Source of the DNA: Nonomuraea turcica
GTDB lineage: Bacteria; Actinomycetota; Actinomycetes; Streptosporangiales; Streptosporangiaceae
Reading direction: 5' to 3'
NCBI RefSeq assembly: GCF_030718205.1
Contig: NZ_JAUZQF010000022.1
Span: 1-64,000, forward strand
Length of the DNA: 64,000 nucleotides
A program made the position numbers and the translations under genes. Below the pieces are notes generated by a model. That model searched no databases. It was not told the origin of the DNA and saw only the letters and a program-made list of their open reading frames with translations. Shown here piece after piece: positions 51,699 through 60,281 of the stretch; the stretch's first letter is position 1; each line of letters starts with the position of its first letter.

Positions 51699-52886
51699 TC
51701 ATGTCCCGCTGAACCGCACGCGGCAGCCGGAGGCCCCGCGGAGCGCGGCGATGGCCTCCGCTTCCGCCTCGATCAGGTCGCGGGCAGGGGAGCCTGGCGG
51801 GGCGGCGAGCGGCTCCACCTCGATCCGCAGCCGCTTACCCTCCTTCCGCTGCCGCCACGTCGCCACCAGCCTTCCGTCCGCCAGCACCGTGCCGGGCTCG
51901 CCAGGCGAACGCCAGATCCGCCGGTGCAGGCTCGTGTCGGGAACCAGCTGGAGCTTGTCGGCAGTCTGGATGTACGGATCACGCGGAGGCAGCAGTCGCA
52001 CCCCGCGAACCGCCTCGGCCGACCGCAACGCGTCGAGGTCGGACGCGAGTAGCCAGGCCGGGCGGCCGTCCAGGTCCACTTCAGCCAGTTCGTCCTCAAT
52101 GAGCCGCCACCGGTGCGGGACGTCCTCGGCTGCGAGACCGGTCCAGGCGGCAAAGCCCTTAGGCGTGGATGGGCCGTAACAGTGCAGGTAGCGGCGGGCG
52201 AGATCGGCCCGCGCCGCCTGAGGATCTGGGTCCGGTGGCGGCTCGCCGAGCCATTCGGCCGTGAGAACGAAAGGCGCCTTGTTCCCGCTGCGCGGGGCGA
52301 AACAGAGGGCACCCTTGAGCGCGACGATCCGCAGGACGAAGTGCACGACGCCCTCGCCCCAAGGCTGGCCGGCCGCGTAAGGGCCCTCCGCCTGCCACAC
52401 CCGGGCCTGGTCCGGCGGCAGGTGACGCACGATCCGCGCGCTGAGCCGCGCACCCAGCTCGTCGATGGCGAGCCGGCGCTCCGACAGGACCGCCTCCAGC
52501 TCGCGCTCCGTGCGTTCCACCGCCTCGTCCAGGCTCATGCCCAGCGTGGCCAGCGCCTGCTCGACACCGAGGATGAATCGCCGCCGCGAGGTCTCCCCGT
52601 CGGGGAGGAGGCCCATGGTGAAGACCGGCGCGTCCTGCGTCGGGAACAGGAACGGCGCCCCGCGCATGCACCAGGTCTGCAGGAGCGTCTTGTCGGCCTC
52701 GATCGCCTGGGCGACCTCCTCCGAGGTCACGCCGGCGACCCTGGCGTGCAGGGCGAGCAGAGCCGAGCCCGGCGGGCTGTTCTGGATCGCGCACGCCCCG
52801 GCCGCTGCGAGAAGAGATCCCGCCGGGAGCCGGCGATCGAGGTGGTGCGCCCGGAGCCGGAACGCCGCAATCTGGTCCGTGTCCAC
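51699..52886 (-). CDS. Winged-helix DNA-binding protein, AlkZ/HTH_42 family
   Basis: A 395-aa protein of the family that includes the DNA glycosylase AlkZ. The N-terminal catalytic-type segment (GACAIQNSPPGSALLALHAR) replaces the usual QxQ motif by AIQ, so glycosylase activity is uncertain. Three tandem winged-helix domains are expected; HCYGPSTPKGFAAWTGLAAE and LLPPRDPYIQTADKLQLVPD are typical conserved blocks. AGGAATC before the GTG. Monocistronic. Confidence 0.85.
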   Translation of the reverse strand: MDTDQIAAFRLRAHHLDRRLPAGSLLAAAGACAIQNSPPGSALLALHARVAGVTSEEVAQAIEADKTLLQTWCMRGAPFLFPTQDAPVFTMGLLPDGETSRRRFILGVEQALATLGMSLDEAVERTERELEAVLSERRLAIDELGARLSARIVRHLPPDQARVWQAEGPYAAGQPWGEGVVHFVLRIVALKGALCFAPRSGNKAPFVLTAEWLGEPPPDPDPQAARADLARRYLHCYGPSTPKGFAAWTGLAAEDVPHRWRLIEDELAEVDLDGRPAWLLASDLDALRSAEAVRGVRLLPPRDPYIQTADKLQLVPDTSLHRRIWRSPGEPGTVLADGRLVATWRQRKEGKRLRIEVEPLAAPPGSPARDLIEAEAEAIAALRGASGCRVRFSGT

Positions 52887-53000
52887 GATTCCTGTCTATC
52901 CGACGATCGTGGCGGCCGCCGGACCGGCACGCCCCTGCCGACCTGGGACGACGCCGAAGGCGTGAGGTCCTGATTCACCTGCCCTCTCCCGGATCCTGAA

Positions 53001-53022
53001 TTCTCTGACTAAAGTCAGAGAA
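53001..53022. promoter_or_regulatory. Perfect palindrome abutting the MarR-GNAT start codon
   Basis: Arms TTCTCTGACT and AGTCAGAGAA with a 2-nt spacer; the last A is the first base of the ATG. Its placement suggests a leaderless message and autorepression by the MarR part. Confidence 0.75.
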
Positions 53023-53924
53023 TGGACGCTATGACGATCGCGCAGGTGCGCAGGTTCCAGCGGACCGTGACGCAGCGGATCGGCGCACTTGACGACAGGT
53101 TCCTGGCCAGGGACCGCCCGCTCGGCCAGGCGCGGGTGCTGTGGGAGATCGGCGAGGCAGGGAGCGAGGTACGCGCCCTGCGGGCGCGGCTGGAGCTCGA
53201 CTCGGGATACCTGAGCCGGTTGCTGCGCTCGCTGGAGGCCGATGGGCTGGTCGTCGTCGACGACGGGGGCGGCTCCGACGGGCGGGTCCGCACGGCCCGG
53301 CTCACCCCTTCGGGCCTCGCCGAACGCGAGGAGCTGGACCGCAGGTCCGACGAGGCGGCCACGTCGATCCTCGAGCCGCTCTCCGCCCGGCAGCGCGAGC
53401 GCCTGGTGGCCGCCATGGCGGAGGTCGAACGGCTGCTCCTGGCCTCGACGGTCGCCATCGACGTGCTCGACCCGCGCCACCCGCACGCCCGCCACTGCAT
53501 CCAGGCCTACGTCGACGAACTGGCCGGCCGGTTCGACGGCGGCTTCGACCCGGCTCGCAGCATCTCCGCCGACGACCACGAGCTCCGCCCGCCGGCCGGG
53601 ATGCTGCTCGTCGCCACGCTCCGCGCCGAGCCGGTCGGATGCGTGGCGCTCAAGCTGCACCCCGGCGGCGGGTACGCCGAGCTCAAGCGCATGTGGGTGG
53701 ACCCCTCCACGCGCGGTCTGGGCCTGGGACGCCGCCTGCTCGCCGAGGCCGAGGGCCGGGCGGCCGCGAACGGGCTGCGTACGGTGCGGCTGGAGACCAA
53801 CCGGTCGCTCACCGAGGCCATCGCCCTGTACCGGGCGTCGGGCTACCGCGAGGTGGAGCCCTTCAACGACGAGCCGTACGCTCACCACTGGTTCGAGAAG
53901 CGTCTCCAGGAACCGGCGGATTGA
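53022..53924 (+). CDS. MarR - GNAT acetyltransferase fusion
   Basis: A 300-aa protein. Residues ~1-145 are a MarR winged helix (RARLELDSGYLSRLLRSLEA DG region; VVVDDGGGSDGRVRTARLTP wing). Residues ~150-300 are a GNAT acetyltransferase with the acetyl-CoA motif RMWVDPSTRGLGLGRRLLAE and the ending ALYRASGYREVEPFNDEPYA. Such fusions are known; they may acetylate a small molecule and sense it. Start overlaps the palindrome. Overlaps the convergent PNPOx gene by 62 bp. Confidence 0.92.
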   Translation: MDAMTIAQVRRFQRTVTQRIGALDDRFLARDRPLGQARVLWEIGEAGSEVRALRARLELDSGYLSRLLRSLEADGLVVVDDGGGSDGRVRTARLTPSGLAEREELDRRSDEAATSILEPLSARQRERLVAAMAEVERLLLASTVAIDVLDPRHPHARHCIQAYVDELAGRFDGGFDPARSISADDHELRPPAGMLLVATLRAEPVGCVALKLHPGGGYAELKRMWVDPSTRGLGLGRRLLAEAEGRAAANGLRTVRLETNRSLTEAIALYRASGYREVEPFNDEPYAHHWFEKRLQEPAD

Positions 53925-54780
53925 AACGGTGGTAGCCCGGGGCCGTCCAGCCCGGTGCGACGGTCCCCGCGACGTGGACGTACTCGTTCAGCTCGAACCG
54001 CACCAGCCGCTGCGCGCCCGGCACGTCGCCCGGATCCCAGTCCACCTGGGCCCGCCCGGTCAGGTGCAGCGTCTCCCCGCGTTCCCAGTCCACGAACAGC
54101 AGCCCGGCGGCCGGGTTCAGCTCCAGGTTGCCGAGCGTCATGTACATCGAGTTGCCGGCGTAGTCCGGGAACACCAGTGATGCCTGCCCCGTGACCTGTA
54201 CGAACCCGGGATTGCCGCCGCGGTGCGACACGTCCGCGCCGAGACCTTCGACGCCGGTGGCGATGAAGAACGTGTCCGCCGTGCCGATCCACTCCTGGTG
54301 ACGGGCCAGGAGCGTGGTCCCGCCACCGAGTCTCGCCGGCGTGCCGGCAGGCTCGGTGGTGGGCTCGCGGGTCTGGATGTACTTGGGGCAGTTCGAGTAG
54401 ACCTGCTCCGTCCATACCACCAGCGCATCTCCCGCCTGTACGGCGGTGCCGTTCACGCGCATCCTGCGCCGCGTGTGCGGTTCGATGGCCAGCAGACCGA
54501 TGGCGCGTTCCCTGGCGAACAGCCCATCCAGCGGCGGACCGGGCAGGGCGTGCACCACGATCGTGCGGTCGTCCTCGGGTGAGGCGAAGCCGGGCGGGCC
54601 GGTCATCGCACCGGCCCAGAAGCGGCCCCGGTCGTCGGCCGCGCCCGCGACGAGCAGGTGCTGCTCGCGCAGGAACGCGGCCGCCACGTCCGGGATCTCG
54701 GGGCGGGTGCGGGAGCTGCCGCGGTCTTCTCCGCGCACCCCCGCCCGCCGCTGCACGGCGATCTCGCCTGGGTGCCGCAT
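53863..54780 (-). CDS. Pyridoxamine-phosphate-oxidase-like flavoprotein
   Basis: A 305-aa FMN-binding split-barrel protein. EQVYSNCPKYIQTREPTT is the signature of the PNPOx-like group with an N-terminal extra domain, and GGNPGFVQVTGQASLVFPDY and GNSMYMTLGNLELNPAAGLL form the barrel strands. It is a probable oxidoreductase, not the vitamin B6 enzyme. Its ATG overlaps the stop of the upstream VOC gene, so the pair is translationally coupled. Confidence 0.87.
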   Translation of the reverse strand: MRHPGEIAVQRRAGVRGEDRGSSRTRPEIPDVAAAFLREQHLLVAGAADDRGRFWAGAMTGPPGFASPEDDRTIVVHALPGPPLDGLFARERAIGLLAIEPHTRRRMRVNGTAVQAGDALVVWTEQVYSNCPKYIQTREPTTEPAGTPARLGGGTTLLARHQEWIGTADTFFIATGVEGLGADVSHRGGNPGFVQVTGQASLVFPDYAGNSMYMTLGNLELNPAAGLLFVDWERGETLHLTGRAQVDWDPGDVPGAQRLVRFELNEYVHVAGTVAPGWTAPGYHRFNPPVPGDASRTSGERTARR

Positions 54781-55223
54781 TAGAAGAACCCGCAGGTCGG
54801 CGCGCCGGACGTGGGAGCGGGCCGCTCGCCGGCGGCATCCGGAGCGTAGATCTCCAGGCGGATACCGTCAGGGTCGTCGAAGAACACGCCACCCGACGAG
54901 GCGCCCTCGCCGTGCGGCACGACGCCGTCGTGGTGCAGGGTCGCCCCGATCTCCCTGATGACCGCCTCGGCCTCGCGTACCGCGGCGAGGTCGGCGACCT
55001 GGAACGACAGGTGGTGCAGTCCCGGCTGGGCGGTGGCGAAGCGTCCCTCGCTCTGCTGCCAGAGGGTCAGCACCAGCGTGCCGTCCTGTGCCAGGAACGC
55101 GTACCGGCGATCGTCCTGCCGCGACTCGCCCGCCACCGTGAAGCCGAAGACCCGACGATAGAACTCCTTTGACTTGTCGAGGTCGGTGACGTTGAGCCCG
55201 ATGTGCCCGGTCTGGAACGACAT
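54780..55223 (-). CDS. VOC-family protein
   Basis: A 147-aa glyoxalase/bleomycin-resistance-fold protein (MSFQTGHIGLNVTDLDKSKE). A strong AAGGAG lies 6 nt before this ATG; the longer frame begins at a TTG inside that site. Metal ligands of the type H-E-H-E are plausible (TGHIGLNV, HHLSFQV, IRLEIYAP). Reaction unknown. First gene of the VOC-PNPOx pair; ATCTAACG motifs lie upstream. Confidence 0.88.
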   Translation of the reverse strand: MSFQTGHIGLNVTDLDKSKEFYRRVFGFTVAGESRQDDRRYAFLAQDGTLVLTLWQQSEGRFATAQPGLHHLSFQVADLAAVREAEAVIREIGATLHHDGVVPHGEGASSGGVFFDDPDGIRLEIYAPDAAGERPAPTSGAPTCGFF

Positions 55224-55239
55224 TCCGCACTCCTTCAAA

Positions 55240-55310
55240 ATCTAACGAATGCATGGCTGGCTAGCCGTTAGGAATTATATAACGGCAAATCAGCTCTGCA
55301 AGCGTTAGAT
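55240..55310. promoter_or_regulatory. ATCTAACG motif cluster in the VOC promoter
   Basis: ATCTAACG at 55240-55247, its reverse complement CGTTAGAT at 55303-55310, and between them GCCGTTA / TAACGGC (55264-55270 and 55280-55286). The same word recurs at 55892-55899, just upstream of the CGNR gene. Likely operators for one regulator, perhaps the CGNR protein. Confidence 0.5.
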
Positions 55311-55314
55311 GGAG

Positions 55315-55884
55315 TTATTTCTTGTGTTCCCGGTAGTGTCTGGCCGCTCTCGCACGGTTGCCGCAGGCCGTCGAGCACCACTCCTGACGTGGGTGTTCCT
55401 TGAGGAAATAGAGCACGCAGCGTGGCGCCTGACAGGTACGCAACTGCGTGCGCCCCGGTGCCGCCAAGAACTCCACGGCGGCCGTCGCGAGCGCGCCACG
55501 CACCCGTACAGACGGCTCGGCCTCCACGGCGGGGACCGTGAGGAGGGTCGGCTGCCCGTTCCAGGACAGTTGCGGGGCCCGGGGCGCGGCCAGGGCGGTG
55601 GCGTTGACCAAGGCCAGCGACTCCGTGAGCGTGGGCAGGCCGGCCGCATCCGCCCTGCTCGGCGGCTCCGGGGCCACGGCTCTGGCGAACAGCGCGCGTA
55701 CGGCCTGGCGCAGCCGTACGGTCTCCTCGCGCGCCTCCTCCGTCGCGGTGAAGCCGGGATCGACGTCCAGTTCGGCCGCATGCTCGCGTACCCATGCCGT
55801 CATGGCGTCCACGTCGGCCAGCAGGTCGATCAATCCGGAACGATCGGCCCTGATCGTGCTGACGAAATCGAGGGTCAGGGACAT
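55315..55884 (-). CDS. CGNR zinc-finger regulator (ABATE domain)
   Basis: A 189-aa protein: an N-terminal ABATE ligand-binding domain and the C-terminal zinc finger CQAPRCVLYFLKEHPRQEWC then STACGNRARAARHYREHKK, with the CGNR motif that names the family. GAGGAC lies before the ATG. These proteins are probable transcription regulators of stress genes. Transcribed toward the VOC-PNPOx pair, 91 bp away; the shared ATCTAACG words make regulation of both plausible. Confidence 0.9.
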   Translation of the reverse strand: MSLTLDFVSTIRADRSGLIDLLADVDAMTAWVREHAAELDVDPGFTATEEAREETVRLRQAVRALFARAVAPEPPSRADAAGLPTLTESLALVNATALAAPRAPQLSWNGQPTLLTVPAVEAEPSVRVRGALATAAVEFLAAPGRTQLRTCQAPRCVLYFLKEHPRQEWCSTACGNRARAARHYREHKK

Positions 55885-55952
55885 GTCCTCAATCTAACGC
55901 GTACGGGCACACTGGCCCGTGAGAGTCCAGAGGGGCAGCGCTCGCCGCGCCC

Positions 55953-56567
55953 TTAGAGGCGTGGTTCGACGAGCGTCTGGAGATGGCGGCGCAGCGCCTG
56001 GACCATCAGTTCGGGCGTCATCCGCTCGGGATGCAGCACGCCCTCCACGGTGAGCCCGTCGATCAGCGCGCACAGCCGCTCGGTCTCCACCTTCGGGTCC
56101 CCGGCCAGTCGTCGGCGCCGGGCGATCCCGTCCACGATCCGCCGCACCAGGGTGCGCATGCCATCGTAGGACTCGCGTGCGAGCGGCCGCAGCTCGGGCC
56201 GGGTGCGGGCGGCCGTCGCGAACGCCAGCCAGACGGTGGCCTCGTCCCGCCGCCGCTCGTCCAGCGGCAGGAGCTCCGACAACATCAGCTCGACGCCCTC
56301 GGCCCGCTCGTCCTCGTCCTGGGTGGCCAGCAGCGGGCCGACCCGCTCCGTCAGCCGGGCGCTCACCCGGTCGAGCGAGGCCCGCATCGCGAACACCATC
56401 AGGTCCGTGTGGCCGTCGAAGTAGTGCCTGACCGAGCCGATGGCCAGTCCGGCCTCCTCGGCCACGTTGCGCAGGGACGCCTGCTCGAAGCCCGCGCGCC
56501 GCACGACGCGGAACACCGCGTCGACGACCTCGTCCCTGCGTGCTTCCGGATCGACCACTTTCGGCAT
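55953..56567 (-). CDS. TetR-family regulator
   Basis: A 204-aa repressor. The HTH (ASLRNVAEEAGLAIGSVRHY FDGH region, ~29-52) is complete, followed by a helical ligand domain (BetI-like C-terminal part). AAAGGA precedes the ATG by 5 nt. Divergent from a membrane protein across 38 bp that contain an inverted repeat, so that gene is the expected target. Confidence 0.92.
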   Translation of the reverse strand: MPKVVDPEARRDEVVDAVFRVVRRAGFEQASLRNVAEEAGLAIGSVRHYFDGHTDLMVFAMRASLDRVSARLTERVGPLLATQDEDERAEGVELMLSELLPLDERRRDEATVWLAFATAARTRPELRPLARESYDGMRTLVRRIVDGIARRRRLAGDPKVETERLCALIDGLTVEGVLHPERMTPELMVQALRRHLQTLVEPRL

Positions 56568-56577
56568 GTTGTCCTTT

Positions 56578-56595
56578 ATAGCACGCTCCTGCTAT
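56578..56595. promoter_or_regulatory. TetR-type operator in the divergent promoter
   Basis: ATAGCA - 6 nt - TGCTAT, a perfect inverted repeat between the TetR gene and the membrane protein gene; a further TGCTA lies at 56613, after the second start codon. Confidence 0.65.
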
Positions 56596-56605
56596 TTTAA
56601 TTGGC

Positions 56606-57073
56606 ATGGACGTGCTAAAAACATTGTTAATCTTGGGACTGATCGGATACGTCGTGGTGAGGCGGATGCGGGGCGAGCCGCTCGTCGCCAAGGATGTCTA
56701 CGTGCCGCCGGTCGTGCTGGTCGCGGTCGGCGTGCATGGCCTGGCGAAGCAGGGCCTGTCCGCGCTCGACGTGGGATGGCTCGCCGTCACGGTGCTGCTC
56801 GGCGTCGCCTTCGGCGCGGTCCGGGCCGCCACCACCGTGCTGTACGCGAGGAATGGTGTTCTGTGGCAGCGCTATACCGCGAAGACGCTGGTGGTGTGGG
56901 CGGCCACGTTCGCCGGCGGCGTGGGCGTGGGCGCGCTGGCGATCACGGCCGGCATGCACCCCGAGGCCAGGTCCATGCCGCTGTCGATCGGGGTCGGACT
57001 GCTGGGGGAGGCGCTGGTCGTCCTGCTCAGGTCGAGAGCGGCAGGTGTCCCGTTGGCGTCCGACAAAAGATGA
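56606..57073 (+). CDS. DUF1453-like membrane protein
   Basis: A 155-aa protein with five predicted helices, beginning MDVLKTLLILGLIGYVVVRR. The arrangement resembles the CcdC/DUF1453 group of small actinobacterial membrane proteins. Divergent from, and probably repressed by, the TetR protein. Function unknown. Ends 1 bp before the convergent DUF574 gene. Confidence 0.8.
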   Translation: MDVLKTLLILGLIGYVVVRRMRGEPLVAKDVYVPPVVLVAVGVHGLAKQGLSALDVGWLAVTVLLGVAFGAVRAATTVLYARNGVLWQRYTAKTLVVWAATFAGGVGVGALAITAGMHPEARSMPLSIGVGLLGEALVVLLRSRAAGVPLASDKR

Positions 57074-57074
57074 T

Positions 57075-57902
57075 TTATGCGCGTACGCGGCCCACGCCGG
57101 CCAGGATGCCGGACCTGACGAGGTCGTACGAGCCGTCGGGGGAGGCGTCCGGGGCCCAGTCGGCGACCGGCACGACGCCGGGGCCGAGCAGGTCCAAACC
57201 GTCGAAGTACGCGGCGATCTCGTCGTAGCCGCGCCGCGCCAGGCCGCCCGGCGAGGTGCGCGAATAGACCTGCCGGCTGGCCTCGGTGACGTCGTCCGCG
57301 GCGTCGCCCGCGTACAGGTGCGACAGCACCAGATAGCCGTCCGGGCCCAGACGCTCGCGGAGGCGGGCGACGATCCGGCACGCCTCGGCGTCGTCGGTGA
57401 TGAAGTGCAGCACGGAGACCAGCAGGACCGCGTACGGCTGGGACAGGTCGAGATGCCCGGCCACGCGCGGGTCGTCCAGGATCGCGTCCGGGTCCTTCAG
57501 ATCGCCTTCCAGCGCGAGCACGTCCGGGTCCCTGGCCAGCAGCGCGCGGGCGTGGACGAGCACGATCGGGTCGTTGTCCACGTAGACGACGCGGGAGCTG
57601 GCCCCATGCCGCCGCGCCACCTGGTGGACGTTGTCCTGGGTGGGCAGCCCCGCGCCGATGTCGACGAACTGGCGCACGCCTGCCTCGGCCAGCATCCGCA
57701 CCGCCCGGCCGAGGAAACCCCGATTGGCCAGGGCGATCTCCCGGGCGTCATTGCCCATCTGCCGGCCGATCTCGATCATCTTCTCGGCCGCTTCGCGGTC
57801 GGCGGCGAAGTTGTCCCGGCCACCGAGGTAGTAGTCGTACATGCGGGCGACGCTGGGCACGTTCGGGTCGATCCCGGCGGGTACGCGGTCCGCCTCGGTC
57901 AT
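57075..57902 (-). CDS. DUF574-type SAM-dependent methyltransferase
   Basis: A 275-aa protein of the methyltransferase family expanded in Streptomyces and relatives (VPSVARMYDYYLGGRDNFAA, the diagnostic opening; FVDIGAGLPTQDNVHQVARR; VVYVDNDPIVLVHARALLAR). I chose the ATG at 57902 with AAGGAAAGG upstream; 22 further residues in frame upstream lack family character. Substrates of this family are unknown. Monocistronic. Confidence 0.92.
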   Translation of the reverse strand: MTEADRVPAGIDPNVPSVARMYDYYLGGRDNFAADREAAEKMIEIGRQMGNDAREIALANRGFLGRAVRMLAEAGVRQFVDIGAGLPTQDNVHQVARRHGASSRVVYVDNDPIVLVHARALLARDPDVLALEGDLKDPDAILDDPRVAGHLDLSQPYAVLLVSVLHFITDDAEACRIVARLRERLGPDGYLVLSHLYAGDAADDVTEASRQVYSRTSPGGLARRGYDEIAAYFDGLDLLGPGVVPVADWAPDASPDGSYDLVRSGILAGVGRVRA

Positions 57903-57987
57903 GCGACGACCTTTCCTTGGCGATCTTCCTCGCGCCGATTGTAGGGGCAGAGGGGAGTATTCGGGCAAGGGACGCGGTGGAGGGGGA

Positions 57988-58938
57988 TCAGGCGCGGCGG
58001 AACGTGTGCCGATAGGCCAGTGGCGCCACCCCCACCGCCGCGTGCAGGTGCTGGCGCAGCGAGACCGCCGTGCCGAAGCCCGCCCGCCTGGCCACCTCCT
58101 CCACCCCGAGGTCCGTCGTCTCCAGCAGGTGCCTGGCGTGCTGCACCCGCTGCCCGGTCAGCCACTTGGCCGGGCTCACGCCGGTCTCCTCGCGAAAGCG
58201 CCTGGTGAACGTGCGCACGCTCATCCTGGCGTGCTCGGCGAGCGCGCTCAGATCGAGCGGGGTCTCGAGATGGGCCAGCATCCACGCGCGGGTGGCCGCG
58301 GTGCCGCCGGCGGTCTCGTACGGAAGGGGGCGCTCGACGTACTGCGCCTGGCCGCCTTCCCGCCACGGCGGCATGACGCAGCGGCGGGCGGCGCGGTTGG
58401 CCACCTCGCTGCCGTGGTCGCGCCTGATCACGTGCAGGCACAGGTCCATCCCCGCCGCCACCCCGGCCGAGGTCAGCACGTCGCCGTCGTCCACGAACAG
58501 CACGTCGGCGTCCAGCTTCACCTCCGGGAACAGCGCGGCGAAGCGGGCCGCCTCGCGCCAGTGCGTGGTGGCCGGGCGCCCGTCGAGCAGGCCGGCCGCC
58601 GCCAGCACGAACGACCCCGTGCAGATCGACATCATCCGCGGGCGGCCCTGGAGCGCCGCGTACAGGGTGTCCGAGATCGTGCCGTCCTTCATCGCCCGGC
58701 CCGCGTGGATGCCGGGCACGAGGACCGTGTCGGCCGTGTCCAGCACGTCGAGGTCGTGGTCGGGCAGGACGCTGTAGCCGGCCGAGCAGCGGACCGGCTG
58801 CCGGCCCTCGGAGCAGGTCACCACCTCGTACAACTTCTCGCCCTCCGGAGTTTCCGCCGACCAGAACACCTGGCCGGGCACGCCGAGGTCGAGTGGGGCG
58901 AAGTGGTTGAGCACCACGACGGCGATGCGATGCGGCAT
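57988..58938 (-). CDS. GlxA-family transcriptional regulator, second
   Basis: A 316-aa DJ-1/PfpI-AraC protein (MPHRIAVVVLNHFAPLDLGV), with SICTGSFVLAAAGLLDGRPA in the N-terminal domain and the AraC HTHs LSALAEHARMSVRTFTRRFR and LGVEEVARRAGFGTAVSLRQ. Divergent from the MFS transporter across 71 bp, so that operon is a likely target. Only moderately similar to the GlxA protein at 49542. Confidence 0.92.
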   Translation of the reverse strand: MPHRIAVVVLNHFAPLDLGVPGQVFWSAETPEGEKLYEVVTCSEGRQPVRCSAGYSVLPDHDLDVLDTADTVLVPGIHAGRAMKDGTISDTLYAALQGRPRMMSICTGSFVLAAAGLLDGRPATTHWREAARFAALFPEVKLDADVLFVDDGDVLTSAGVAAGMDLCLHVIRRDHGSEVANRAARRCVMPPWREGGQAQYVERPLPYETAGGTAATRAWMLAHLETPLDLSALAEHARMSVRTFTRRFREETGVSPAKWLTGQRVQHARHLLETTDLGVEEVARRAGFGTAVSLRQHLHAAVGVAPLAYRHTFRRA

Positions 58939-58985
58939 GGCCAGATTCTTTCACATATTGACTTTCCGGCCACTCGCGACCATGT

Positions 58986-59013
58986 AAGGAGATAAATCAT
59001 GATTGGCGCATGA
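58986..59013 (+). promoter_or_regulatory. Four-codon minicistron leading into the MFS gene
   Basis: AAGGAG at 58986-58991 is ideally spaced for the ATG at 58999, which encodes only M-I-G-A before a TGA that overlaps the MFS ATG at 59010. The MFS start has no closer ribosome binding site, so it is probably translated by reinitiation. Confidence 0.5.
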
Positions 59014-60281
59014 CGTTGAGCACCACCCCTGCGGCCACCACCCGCCGCAAGCTCCACAGGGCCTGGTACGTGGCGGCCGTCGCCTTCGTGGCGATCCTGG
59101 GCGCCGCCGGCTTCCGCGCCACCCCGGGCGTGCTGATCACCCCGCTGCGGGAGGAGTTCGGCTGGTCCACCGGCACGATCTCGCTGGCCGTGTCGATCAA
59201 CCTGGTGCTCTACGGGCTGACCGCGCCGTTCGCCGCCGCGCTGATGGACCGCTTCGGCATGCGCCGCGTGGTCGCGATCGCCCTGCTGCTGATCGCGGTC
59301 GGCAGCGGGCTCACCGTCGTGATGACGGCGAGCTGGCAGCTGCTGCTGCTCTGGGGCGTGTTCGTGGGGCTCGGAACCGGGTCGATGGCGCTCGTGTTCG
59401 CCGCGACCGTGGTCGACCGATGGTTCGTCAGGCACCGCGGGCTGGTCACCGGCATCCTCACCGCGGCGGGCGCCACCGGGCAGCTGATCTTCCTGCCGGT
59501 CCTGGCCCACCTCGCCCAGGGGCCGGGGTGGCGGGTCGCCTCGCTCGCCGTCGCCGGGTCGGCGCTGGCCGTGGTGCCGTTCGTCTGGTGGCTGCTGCGT
59601 GACCATCCAGCGGACGTCGGTACGACGGCCCTGGGCGCGGAGCCGGGCGCGGTGCGTACCGAACCGGGCAAGGTCAACGCGGCCGTCCGGGCGGTCACCG
59701 TGCTCGCCCAGGCGGCGCGGACGCGGCCGTTCTGGCTGCTCGCGGGCGGCTTCGCGATCTGCGGGATGAGTACGAACGGGCTGGTCGGCACCCACTTCAT
59801 CCCCGCCGCGCACGACCACGGCATGGCCGAGCCGGTCGCGGCCTCTCTGCTGGCGGTCATCGGGATCTTCGACATCGTGGGCACGGTCGCCTCCGGCTGG
59901 CTCAGCGACCGGATCAACCCCAAGATCCTTCTCGGCGCCTACTACGGACTGCGCGGGCTGTCGCTGATGGTGCTGCCCAGCCTGTTCGCGGCCACGACCG
60001 AGCCCAGCATGCTGATCTTCATCGTGTTCTACGGGCTGGACTGGGTGGCGACCGTGCCGCCCACGGTGGCGCTGTGCCGGCGTATCTACGGCGCCGACGG
60101 GGCCGTGGTCTTCGGCTGGGTGTTCGGCTCGCACCAGATCGGCGCCGCGATCGCGGCCGTCGGCGCCGGCCTCACCCGCGACCACCTGGGCGCCTACGAC
60201 CTCGCCTGGTACGGCGCCGGCGCTCTCTGCCTCCTGGCCGCCGGCATGTCCCTGGCGATCGGGCAAGCTAGAGGGCGATGA
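59010..60281 (+). CDS. MFS transporter
   Basis: A 423-aa, 12-helix major facilitator of the oxalate/monocarboxylate-like type (VLITPLREEFGWSTGTISLA; ALMDRFGMRRVVAIALLLIA carries the loop 2-3 signature). No substrate can be assigned. Translation probably depends on the preceding minicistron. Its stop overlaps the Pth2-type gene (ATGA). Likely controlled by the divergent GlxA regulator. Confidence 0.9.
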   Translation: MTLSTTPAATTRRKLHRAWYVAAVAFVAILGAAGFRATPGVLITPLREEFGWSTGTISLAVSINLVLYGLTAPFAAALMDRFGMRRVVAIALLLIAVGSGLTVVMTASWQLLLLWGVFVGLGTGSMALVFAATVVDRWFVRHRGLVTGILTAAGATGQLIFLPVLAHLAQGPGWRVASLAVAGSALAVVPFVWWLLRDHPADVGTTALGAEPGAVRTEPGKVNAAVRAVTVLAQAARTRPFWLLAGGFAICGMSTNGLVGTHFIPAAHDHGMAEPVAASLLAVIGIFDIVGTVASGWLSDRINPKILLGAYYGLRGLSLMVLPSLFAATTEPSMLIFIVFYGLDWVATVPPTVALCRRIYGADGAVVFGWVFGSHQIGAAIAAVGAGLTRDHLGAYDLAWYGAGALCLLAAGMSLAIGQARGR

